39,333 nt of DNA. Origin: Lachnospiraceae bacterium. Lineage in GTDB: Bacteria > Bacillota > Clostridia > Lachnospirales > Lachnospiraceae. Made by a program: the position numbers and the translations under genes. The notes below the pieces were generated by a model. It worked only from the letters and a program-made list of their open reading frames with translations. It made no database searches and was not told where the DNA came from. The stretch spans positions 1-39,333 of the forward strand of contig JAFRUR010000082.1 in NCBI GenBank assembly GCA_017438775.1, written 5' to 3'. Positions 33,069 through 39,333 of this stretch are shown here, piece after piece; position 1 is the first letter of the stretch; each line of letters opens with the position of its first letter.

Positions 33069-35372
33069 ATGGATCTGCACGGTCTGAACGATAAACAGCA
33101 GGAAGTGGTGCGGACGACGGAGGGACCGGTCCTGGTCCTCGCGGGCGCCGGGAGCGGAAAGACCCGGGCGCTCACCCACCGCATCGCCTATCTCATCGAA
33201 GAAAAAGGGGTCAGGCCGTGGAATATCCTGGCCATCACCTTTACCAATAAAGCGGCCGGAGAGATGCGGGAGCGCGTCATAGACCTTCTCCCCAGCGGCG
33301 GAGACCAGGTCTGGGTGGCCACCTTCCACGCGACCTGCGTGCGCATCCTGCGGCGCTACGGAGAACTTCTGGGATACGAGAGGAGTTTCTCCATTTATGA
33401 CACGGACGACCAGAAGACCCTGATGCGCCAGGTCATGAAGACCCTGGAACTGGATCCGAAAATGTACAAGGAGCGCAGCCTTCTGGCGGCGGTCTCGGAC
33501 GCGAAGAACCGCATGGTCTCCCCCGAACAGATGGCCATCGATGCCAGCGGAGATTACCGCCGCATGCGTTATGCGGAAGCCTACGCAGAATACCAGGTAC
33601 AGCTCAAAAAGAACAACGCCATGGACTTCGACGACCTTCTGGTCAAGACCGTGGAACTGTTCCAGAACTGCCCGGAGGTGCTCGCGGAGTATCAGGAGAA
33701 GTTCCGCTACATCCTGGTGGACGAGTACCAGGACACCAACGGCGTCCAGTTCCGCCTGGTCAAACTCCTCTCGGAGAAGTACCGCAACGTCTGTGTGGTC
33801 GGCGACGACGATCAGTCCATCTACAAGTTCCGCGGCGCGGATATCCGCAACATCCTGGATTTCGAGGATGCCTTCCCCGGCGCGACGGTCATCCGCCTGG
33901 AGCAGAATTACCGCTCCACGGGTTCCATCCTGGATGCGGCCAATCACGTGATCGCGAATAACGAGGACCGCAAGGCAAAGCGTCTCTGGACGGAGAACGA
34001 GACGGGCGCGAAGGTGCGCATGGTCTCGTACGACACCGCCCAGGAGGAGGCGGAGGGAATCGTGCGGATGATGGAGAACGCCGTCTCCCGCGGCATTCCG
34101 CTGCGCGAGTGCGCCGTGCTCTACCGCACCAACGCCCAGTCCCGCGCCCTCGAAGAACGCTGCGTCACCCGCTCCCTTCCCTACCGGCTCGTGGGCGGCG
34201 TGAACTTCTATCAGCGCAAGGAGATCAAGGACATTCTGGCGTATCTGCGCACCGTGGCCAACGGGCTGGACGACATCTCCGTCCTCCGAATCCTGAACGT
34301 CCCCAAGCGCGGAATCGGACAGACGACCCAGGCCAAAGTGGCGGAGTTCGCGCAGCAGGAGGAACTCAGTTTCTACGACGCCCTGTGCGAGGCGGAGGCC
34401 ATCCCCGGGCTGGGCAAGGCGGCCGCGAAGCTCGACGCCTTCGTTTCCCTGATCGAAAGATTCCGCGTGGAGGCGGAGGAGATCCCCATCGCGGACGTCA
34501 TCGACATGGTGCTCGAAGAGAGCGGTTACCAGAAGGAACTGGAGGAGACGGAGGACGACACCACCGTTCAGAGCCGTCTGGAGAACATCGAGGAACTCAA
34601 GAGCAAGGCCGAGGAATACGAATCGGAGGCCGGGGACGACGCGGACCTCGCGGGCTTTTTGGAGGACATCGCTCTGGTCGCCGACGTGGACCGCATGGAC
34701 GACTCCGAGGAGCGCCTCACCCTGATGACCCTGCACAGCGCCAAGGGCCTGGAGTTCACCAAAGTGGTCATCTCCGGCATGGAGGACGGCCTCTTCCCGA
34801 GCTTCCAGTCCATCAACGACGTGGAGCATCCGGAGCAGCTGGAGGAGGAGAGGCGTCTGGCCTACGTGGGCATCACCCGGGCTAAAAAGGAACTGACGCT
34901 GACGATGGCGCGCACCCGCATGGTCAACGGGGAAACGCGCTACGGGGCGGAGTCGCGCTTTGTCGCAGAGATCCCCGAGAACCTTCTGGAGCGGGAGGAC
35001 AAGTCCACCCTGTACCGACCGCAGAGGGAGCGCCGGGATCTCTACCAGACGCCGCCGCGCCGCGCCTCGAAGTGGGACGCCTACGCGGACTACGGCAAGG
35101 GATCCCTGCCCTACCAGGGCGGCGGATCGCCGTTCGGGAAGGACGTCTCGCAGCTCTTTGAACTCGGACGCTCCGCGAAGAAGGCTGCTCCGGCGCCGGC
35201 TGTCATCGACTATCACGCAGGAGACCGCGTCCGCCACACCAAATTCGGAGATGGGACGGTCCTCTCCATGGAGGACGGCCCGCACGATACCGAGGTCACG
35301 GTGGAGTTCGACCGCGTGGGCATCAAGAAGATGATGGCGGGCTTCGCGAAGCTTCGGAAGATCGAAGACTAG
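33069..35372 (+). CDS. pcrA: ATP-dependent DNA helicase PcrA/UvrD
   Basis: A superfamily 1A 3'-5' helicase that removes RecA from DNA and serves excision repair and plasmid replication. 767 residues. Motif I is AGAGSGKTRAL, II is VDEYQDTN, III is VVGDDDQSIYKFRGAD, IV is LEQNYRS, V is LMTLHSAKGLEF and VI is YVGITRAKKEL. The C-terminus ends in a Tudor-like domain (DRVRHTKFGDGTVLSM), which contacts RNA polymerase in PcrA. The frame is open from 33006, but the pspA terminator lies inside that part. ATG 33069 (MDLHGLNDKQQ) or TTG 33060 are the real candidates; the former matches the family N-terminus better. The ribosome site is weak (AAAGAGAG). Confidence 0.95.
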   Translation: MDLHGLNDKQQEVVRTTEGPVLVLAGAGSGKTRALTHRIAYLIEEKGVRPWNILAITFTNKAAGEMRERVIDLLPSGGDQVWVATFHATCVRILRRYGELLGYERSFSIYDTDDQKTLMRQVMKTLELDPKMYKERSLLAAVSDAKNRMVSPEQMAIDASGDYRRMRYAEAYAEYQVQLKKNNAMDFDDLLVKTVELFQNCPEVLAEYQEKFRYILVDEYQDTNGVQFRLVKLLSEKYRNVCVVGDDDQSIYKFRGADIRNILDFEDAFPGATVIRLEQNYRSTGSILDAANHVIANNEDRKAKRLWTENETGAKVRMVSYDTAQEEAEGIVRMMENAVSRGIPLRECAVLYRTNAQSRALEERCVTRSLPYRLVGGVNFYQRKEIKDILAYLRTVANGLDDISVLRILNVPKRGIGQTTQAKVAEFAQQEELSFYDALCEAEAIPGLGKAAAKLDAFVSLIERFRVEAEEIPIADVIDMVLEESGYQKELEETEDDTTVQSRLENIEELKSKAEEYESEAGDDADLAGFLEDIALVADVDRMDDSEERLTLMTLHSAKGLEFTKVVISGMEDGLFPSFQSINDVEHPEQLEEERRLAYVGITRAKKELTLTMARTRMVNGETRYGAESRFVAEIPENLLEREDKSTLYRPQRERRDLYQTPPRRASKWDAYADYGKGSLPYQGGGSPFGKDVSQLFELGRSAKKAAPAPAVIDYHAGDRVRHTKFGDGTVLSMEDGPHDTEVTVEFDRVGIKKMMAGFAKLRKIED

Positions 35373-35527
35373 ACCGCGCGGAAGGGCGGACAGAAGGCCG
35401 GCCTGTCGGCGCGCGTATCAAAAGGCGGTGCGCAGCTGTTCGGAACAGAACGAAGGACTCGCATCCGGCTGCACCCCGGCATAAGCCAAGGTCATAAAAA
35501 AGTGACGGGAAAACGCGAAAAAAGACA

Positions 35528-35556
35528 TAGCATCTGCACGGATTCTGTGGTATACT
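35528..35556 (+). promoter_or_regulatory. Extended -10 promoter of the small acidic membrane protein
   Basis: TGTGGTATACT (35546-35556) is an extended -10 (TGG before TATACT). No good -35 is seen at the expected distance. It lies 53 bases before the start at 35609. Confidence 0.55.
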
Positions 35557-35608
35557 GGACCCGTAAATGATCGTGGCGCCCGCGGCGTTTCGGAAAAGGA
35601 GGCAGGGT

Positions 35609-35857
35609 ATGCATATGGAAGATCTGATCTCCCTCGGCCAGGTGGCCCAGGCTCTCAAAGAGAGAAAAAGCAAGATCCGCAAAGTAGTGTTGACGGTGCT
35701 TCTTGTGATCGCGGTGCTGGCCCTGCTGGCTGCCGCGGCTTACGGCGTCTATCGTCTGCTCCACCGCGACTTTGACGAGGAAGAGCTGGATGACGATTTT
35801 GACGACTTCGACGACGATTTCTTCGAAGAAGACGAAGAAGAGGCGGAAGTCGTCTGA
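35609..35857 (+). CDS. Small single-TM protein with extremely acidic C-terminus
   Basis: An 82-residue protein of no family I know. MHMEDLISLGQVAQALKERK is a short cytoplasmic-looking start with a basic cluster (KERKSKIRK), then one TM helix (about 25-48; VVLTVLLVIAVLALLAAAAY), then VYRLLHR and a tail of about 28 residues made mostly of Asp, Glu and Phe (DFDEEELDDDFDDF, FFEEDEEEAEVV). The positive-inside rule puts the N-terminus in the cytoplasm and the acidic tail outside, although with HR after the helix the opposite is possible. AAAGGAGG lies six bases before the ATG at 35609, and an extended -10 promoter lies upstream, so it is likely a real, separately expressed gene. Confidence 0.75.
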   Translation: MHMEDLISLGQVAQALKERKSKIRKVVLTVLLVIAVLALLAAAAYGVYRLLHRDFDEEELDDDFDDFDDDFFEEDEEEAEVV

Positions 35858-35882
35858 GATCCCGAATAAGCAAATCGCCTTC

Positions 35883-35907
35883 TGCGCCCGCACGTTGTGC
35901 GGGCGCA
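35883..35907 (+). terminator. Hairpin after the small acidic membrane protein
   Basis: TGCGCCCGCAC (35883-35893) pairs perfectly with GTGCGGGCGCA (35897-35907) around a three-base loop. The downstream T content is poor (AGTTGT), so termination efficiency is uncertain. Confidence 0.55.
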
Positions 35908-36018
35908 AGTTGTATTCGGGACCCGGTGTCGGAGCAGCATGAGCGTGAACGGCAGGGCTGTCTTTCTGCGGCAGCGAAACCGCATTTATTCAAGTTTTTT
36001 CAGGAGAAACAGTTATAC

Positions 36019-37671
36019 ATGAAGCGAGGAGAAGAGATCCGAGGGACCGTCGCGCGCGTGGATTTCCCCAACAAGGGCATCTTTGAGGCCGAGGGAAAAC
36101 GTGTCACCGTCAAGGGCGCACGCCCCGGAGAAGAAGTGCTCGCGCGCATCAGAAAGAACCGGGAGGATTCTGCGGAAGCCTCCCTTCTTGAGGTGCTCAC
36201 GCCGTCGCCCCTGCAGACGGAGGATGCCTGCCCGCACTTCGGAATCTGCGGCGGCTGCTATTATCAGGGCTTCCCCGCCCGGACGCAGCTGGACATCAAG
36301 GAGGCGCAGGTCAGGCGCCTTCTGGAGCGCGCGGCCGGAGGGCCTCTGCCCTTTGAGAGCGCAAAGCCCGCCCCGTCGCCCTGCGGCTACCGCAACAAGA
36401 TGGAGTTCTCCTTCGGCGACGCGGAAAAGGGCGGAGAGATCACCCTGGGCCTCCACCGCAAGGGGAGTTTCTACGACGTCATCGACGTGCCCGACTTTGA
36501 GATCTGCGACGCGGATTTCTCTCTGGCCGCGGCTGTCACGCGGCAGTGGGCCCGCGAATATGAACTCCCGTATTACCACAAGGGAACAAAGCGAGGGTAC
36601 CTGCGGCACCTCCTGGTGCGCAAGAGCCGCGCGAGCGGAGAGGTGCTGCTGGGACTGGTCACCACGTCGCAGACGGAGGACCTTCCCGAGACGGAAGAAG
36701 GCATGCTGTTCATGCTGGCGCTGGCCCTCAAGAACGCGCCCTGGTGCGGGAGCCTGGCAGGTATTCTCCACATCGTGAACGACAGCCCGGCGGACGCGGT
36801 GCTCTGTGACCGCATGGAACTTCTCTACGGACAGGACCACATCACGGAGGAGGTCCTGGGGCTCCGCTTTGATATCGGCCCCTTCTCATTTTTCCAGACC
36901 AACACCGCGGGGGCGGAGGTCCTCTACCGCGTGGTGCGCGACTACGCCGGAGAAACGGCCGGCCGCAGAATCTTCGACCTGTACAGCGGAACCGGCACGA
37001 TCGCGCAGATTCTGGCCCCCGTGGCCGAGAGCGTGACCGGCGTAGAGATCGTGGAGGAAGCGGTGGCAGCGGCCCGCACCGCCGCGGCGCGGAACGGCCT
37101 TAATAACTGTACCTTTATCGCAGGCGACGTGCTGAAGGTCCTTTCGGATCTCCCCGAGGGGCCGGACGTCATGGTCCTTGACCCGCCGCGCGACGGCATC
37201 CACCCAAAGGCCCTGCCGGGCCTGATCGCCTTCGGTGCGCCCGTTATCGTCTACGTCTCCTGTAAGCCCACAAGTCTCGCACGCGACCTGCCGCTTTTTA
37301 TCGCTGCGGGATATCAGGTCAAACGCGTCTGCGTGGTGGACCTTTTCCCGGGCACGACGGGAATCGAGACGGTATGTCTCTTAGTTCTGAGAAATCCTGT
37401 TACGCATATCAACATTGATGTGGATGTGGAAGAACTGGTGCAGGATAAGCGTGGTCAGGCGACATATGAACAGATCCGGGAGTATGTGAAGGAACAAACA
37501 GGCCTCCATGTAACGAATCTGAACATCGCGCAGATAAAGCGTAAGTGCGGAATCATCGAACGGGAAAACTATAATCTGCCAAAGTCGGAGGATTCTAAGC
37601 AACCGAATTGTACGAAGGAAAAGGAAGAAGCTATAAAGGATGCGTTCAGGCATTTCGGGATAATTTCGTGA
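36019..37671 (+). CDS. rlmD: 23S rRNA uracil-C5 methyltransferase, chimeric 3' end
   Basis: A TrmA/RlmD-family (RlmCD in Bacillota) enzyme that methylates U in 23S rRNA with SAM. An N-terminal TRAM domain (about 1-60; IRGTVARVDFPNKGIFEAEG) is followed by the 4Fe-4S motif in CPHFGICGGCYYQ, the SAM-binding FDLYSGTGTIAQ, DPPRDGIHPKAL and the catalytic cysteine in YVSCKPTSLARDL. The core normally ends at ETVVLLSR; here it reads IETVCLLVLRN (about 448-458), then continues for about 92 residues (IDVDVEELVQDKRGQATYEQ, QIKRKCGIIERENYNLPKSE, EAIKDAFRHFGIIS). At that point the DNA changes from GC-rich to AT-richer. I infer that an integrated element replaced the last codons and supplied the tail. The start at 36019 is set by CAGGAG; 550 residues. 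Confidence 0.9.
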   Translation: MKRGEEIRGTVARVDFPNKGIFEAEGKRVTVKGARPGEEVLARIRKNREDSAEASLLEVLTPSPLQTEDACPHFGICGGCYYQGFPARTQLDIKEAQVRRLLERAAGGPLPFESAKPAPSPCGYRNKMEFSFGDAEKGGEITLGLHRKGSFYDVIDVPDFEICDADFSLAAAVTRQWAREYELPYYHKGTKRGYLRHLLVRKSRASGEVLLGLVTTSQTEDLPETEEGMLFMLALALKNAPWCGSLAGILHIVNDSPADAVLCDRMELLYGQDHITEEVLGLRFDIGPFSFFQTNTAGAEVLYRVVRDYAGETAGRRIFDLYSGTGTIAQILAPVAESVTGVEIVEEAVAAARTAAARNGLNNCTFIAGDVLKVLSDLPEGPDVMVLDPPRDGIHPKALPGLIAFGAPVIVYVSCKPTSLARDLPLFIAAGYQVKRVCVVDLFPGTTGIETVCLLVLRNPVTHINIDVDVEELVQDKRGQATYEQIREYVKEQTGLHVTNLNIAQIKRKCGIIERENYNLPKSEDSKQPNCTKEKEEAIKDAFRHFGIIS

Positions 37672-37686
37672 GTGATGATAAATGAC

Positions 37687-37723
37687 AGAAGCCGGGGATT
37701 TTCCGCCCCGACTTCTTCTTTTT
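37687..37723. terminator. Terminator between rlmD and the convergent lipoprotein gene
   Basis: GAAGCCGGGG (37688-37697) pairs with CCCCGACTTC (37706-37715), one mismatch, followed by a T-rich run (TTCTTTTTG). It lies between convergent genes and may serve both. Confidence 0.75.
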
Positions 37724-37724
37724 G

Positions 37725-39104
37725 TCAGTATTTTCCGATACTTGCGTAATCCGCGCCCTGCTCAGCAATGTAATCCGTGGTCAGAGCAGCAAACCATTCG
37801 GAGATATCTTCATTTTTCAGATCCTCCAGAGCCAGGATGTTGCAATACAAATCACCGTAACCAACGAAGTATACAATATGCGTTCCGACGTAACTGCCGT
37901 TATTATCAATCACTGCAGTATCTCCGGGAGTCCTTTTCTGAGCAAAAAGCCATTCATTGATTCCTTCGACCATTTGTCCGTCATAGATATTTTCATATAA
38001 TCCGCCGTTTTTGACAGAGCCGCTGTCATCCGTATACTCTTCGGCGAGTGCGGCAAAGCTGTCCTCTGTTTTCTCTCCGGCAGCCCATTCTTCATAGATT
38101 TGCACTGCCGTTTCATGAGCTGCGGCTATCGCCGTCTCAGAGTATTCGCCGTCTTCATCTGCTTCTGCCATAATCAAGACATGCCTCATGGCTGTGACGG
38201 GGTATTCGTTCTCGCCGTCCTCATAACCCAGTTCGGCATAATGCGCGGTAATTTCATCCTCAGAATAGGAAAGAGAATCAACGTATGTATTGTATGCCTT
38301 GTCTGCGAGAGCGGTGTTTTCCAAATATTTGCGGAACATTTCTGCCGATATACCGCTGCCGTAATATTCTGCAAGATATTCCTCTATGGTATCACACCCG
38401 GTTTCTTCCGCTTTCTTTGACAAATCAGTCACCTGCTGTTCAATTTCTGCGGTGTCTTCTTCTGTAAGGACAATGCCGTTTTCCGCTGCATAGTCGCAAA
38501 GCGCCTGCGCCTGCTGCATGGTCTCAACAGCGGCATCGAGAAAGTAACCGTACCATGTTCCGTCTGAGGAATAGTCACAATACTGCTCGGTCAGACTTTT
38601 GATCCCGGCAGAGGTGTCAAGTCCGTAATAGGCGGCGGAATCACCATATTCTTCCGCAAACGTGTAGTACTGATCCGCAAAACAAACAGTGACCTGTTCG
38701 CTTGAATAGGCAACACCGTGGATCGTCAACGCAGTATCCCGTGTTGAAAGATTGTCCTGATTCTTCTGAACATGAACACGGATGGAGGCGGAAACACCGC
38801 CGCATTCTGCTGTGACTTTCGCACTCCCTGTCTTCTTGGCGATCAGTGTACATTCTGTGTCGTTCACTGCGCCAATCTTTACGATACCCGCATCGTCGCT
38901 TGACCATGTAATCTCTCCCTCATAGTCAGAGGGAGAGATTACGGCGCTCAGTCCGGTCAGTTCTTCGCCGTTCAAAACATCTATGCTGGTTATTTCCTCA
39001 CCGTTATATGTGATGGTGACTCTGTCAGGCGTTTTTGCACTGCACCCGGCAAAGAGGAGAATGCACAGCATGGTCGATAAACAGATCAGAAGTGTTTTCT
39101 TCAT
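37725..39104 (-). CDS. Foldase-like lipoprotein (Ig-like plus PrsA/SurA-type domains)
   Basis: A 459-residue lipoprotein: signal MKKTLLICLSTMLCILLF, lipobox FAGC with Cys21. Residues about 25-115 resemble a bacterial Ig-like (Big2) domain (GLSAVISPSDYEGEITWSSD, GSAKVTAECGG). The rest looks like a SurA/PrsA foldase: a helical N-domain (about 130-290), a parvulin-type rotamase region (MRHVLIMAEAD, FAALAEEYTDDSGSVKNGGL, TPGDTAVIDNNGSYVGTHIV) and a C-terminal helix. It would sit on the outer face of the membrane and help secreted proteins fold; peptidyl-prolyl isomerase activity is not certain. GGAGA lies nine bases before the ATG at 39104. Base composition is much lower in GC than the rest of the window, pointing to recent acquisition. 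The upstream gene on the same strand ends 15 bases before. Confidence 0.85.
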   Translation of the reverse strand: MKKTLLICLSTMLCILLFAGCSAKTPDRVTITYNGEEITSIDVLNGEELTGLSAVISPSDYEGEITWSSDDAGIVKIGAVNDTECTLIAKKTGSAKVTAECGGVSASIRVHVQKNQDNLSTRDTALTIHGVAYSSEQVTVCFADQYYTFAEEYGDSAAYYGLDTSAGIKSLTEQYCDYSSDGTWYGYFLDAAVETMQQAQALCDYAAENGIVLTEEDTAEIEQQVTDLSKKAEETGCDTIEEYLAEYYGSGISAEMFRKYLENTALADKAYNTYVDSLSYSEDEITAHYAELGYEDGENEYPVTAMRHVLIMAEADEDGEYSETAIAAAHETAVQIYEEWAAGEKTEDSFAALAEEYTDDSGSVKNGGLYENIYDGQMVEGINEWLFAQKRTPGDTAVIDNNGSYVGTHIVYFVGYGDLYCNILALEDLKNEDISEWFAALTTDYIAEQGADYASIGKY

Positions 39105-39119
39105 ACTATTTTTTCTCCA

Positions 39120-39333
39120 TCAGCCCAGAATAATGCTGTTGACCGCTTCAATCAGATCGACCACAGAAGACCTGCTGACAAGGCCAAGCGTTTCGCCGTC
39201 CACGACGGCAAGGCAGTTTGTGCCGTCACAACGGTAAAGTTCCACCTTGACCTGCGGATAATTCTCGTTTTCCAAATGGAAAATTAGGCTGATCTCTTCT
39301 TTGTCTTCCGGCAAATCGCTTGTAAAGCTGTTC
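39120..39333 (-). CDS. C-terminal part of an unidentified protein, possibly DUF4340-like
   Basis: The frame is open to the window edge (the start lies beyond 39333), giving 70 C-terminal residues. They read IFHLENENYPQVKVELYRCD and then NCLAVVDGETLGLVSRSSVV, ending in IEAVNSIILG. The strand-rich pattern and the end DLIEAVNSIILG resemble the C-terminus of DUF4340 proteins, which accompany GldF/GldG-type ABC permeases; this is from memory and weak. No other start inside the window has a ribosome site. It ends 15 bases before the foldase-like gene, so both are probably one minus-strand operon in the AT-richer segment. Confidence 0.6.
   Translation of the reverse strand, partial: NSFTSDLPEDKEEISLIFHLENENYPQVKVELYRCDGTNCLAVVDGETLGLVSRSSVVDLIEAVNSIILG

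Larger units (their letters stand above)
37355..39333. mobile_element. Probable left end of an element integrated in the rlmD 3' end
   Basis: From about 37360-37390 on, G+C falls from about 68% (37141-37260) to about 47% (37441-37620, hand counts) and stays low through both following genes. The change falls inside the last conserved motif of the methyltransferase (IETV), and its frame is kept. This is the pattern of site-specific integration that regenerates the target gene with an element-borne 3' end. The 3' end of the rRNA uracil methyltransferase gene (rum) is an established insertion site of streptococcal prophage/ICE elements. No integrase, repeat or right end is inside the window, so the element type stays open; assembly chimerism is the main alternative. 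Confidence 0.55.

Noticed and set aside
33045..35285. A 746-codon open frame on the minus strand
   Set aside because: It is antisense to pcrA, which has all helicase motifs. The translation shows the Val/Leu/His/Arg bias of a shadow frame.
35436..35448. CTGTTC-G-GAACAG palindrome as a LexA box
   Set aside because: The half-sites are in the wrong order and spacing for GAAC-N4-GTTC, and it sits far from the next promoter. It may be an operator for another regulator, but nothing supports that.
1..39333. CRISPR arrays, rRNA genes, insertion sequences and replication origins
   Set aside because: I saw no regularly spaced repeats with unique spacers, no rRNA sequence, no transposase frame and no DnaA-box cluster.

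Overview
This is a GC-rich chromosomal window from a member of the Bacillota, most likely class Clostridia. The lineage call rests on several features together: a T-box leader on thrS, a tandem glycine riboswitch, a split glycine decarboxylase (gcvPA/gcvPB), RecU, a GAAC-N4-GTTC LexA box at recA, a DUF975/CmpB-type membrane protein, and the radical-SAM pair TIGR03960/TIGR03936 next to an RNase E/G protein. Promoters are sigma-A-like (TTGACA-17-TATGAT at recA; TTGACT-17-TATAAT at thrS). A lone tRNA-Ala(CGC) fits a GC-rich genome that uses GCG codons.

Layout. 1-5774: the end of a PLP aminotransferase, an ABC exporter, then a pair made of a two-TM protein and a membrane-anchored Hsp70-like ATPase. 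5775-6290: no intact gene; it holds a frameshifted relic of an InlB/Flg_new-repeat surface protein on the minus strand. 6300-13484: a complete glycine cleavage locus (riboswitch, gcvT, gcvH, gcvPA, gcvPB, lpdA, lplA), so glycine sensing, the four enzyme functions and lipoylation of GcvH are encoded together. 13650-15818: T-box-controlled thrS. 15976-18478, minus strand: a lipoprotein metallopeptidase, tRNA-Ala and a small membrane protein. 18721-25963: SDR oxidoreductase, RluA-type pseudouridine synthase, membrane metallophosphoesterase, DUF975-CmpB fusion, recU and pepT. 26010-29795: overlapping TIGR03960, TIGR03936 and rng-like genes. 29927-31030: SOS-controlled recA. 31197-32987: PspA plus a YdjI-like SPFH/zinc-ribbon protein (envelope stress). 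33069-37671: pcrA, a tiny acidic membrane protein and an rlmD/rlmCD methyltransferase.

At about 37.36-37.39 kb, inside the last codons of the methyltransferase gene, base composition drops sharply (by hand count 82 of 120 G+C at 37141-37260 against 84 of 180 at 37441-37620) and stays low to the window end. The methyltransferase continues in frame into a foreign-looking tail of about 98 residues, followed by minus-strand genes for a foldase-like lipoprotein and the end of another protein. I read this as the edge of an integrated element that uses the 3' end of the rRNA methyltransferase gene as its attachment site and supplies a replacement C-terminus.

The best candidates for something under-described are this junction and tail module, the Hsp70-like/TM protein pair, the acidic-tailed mini-membrane protein, and the period-30 repeat expansion at the start of lplA.
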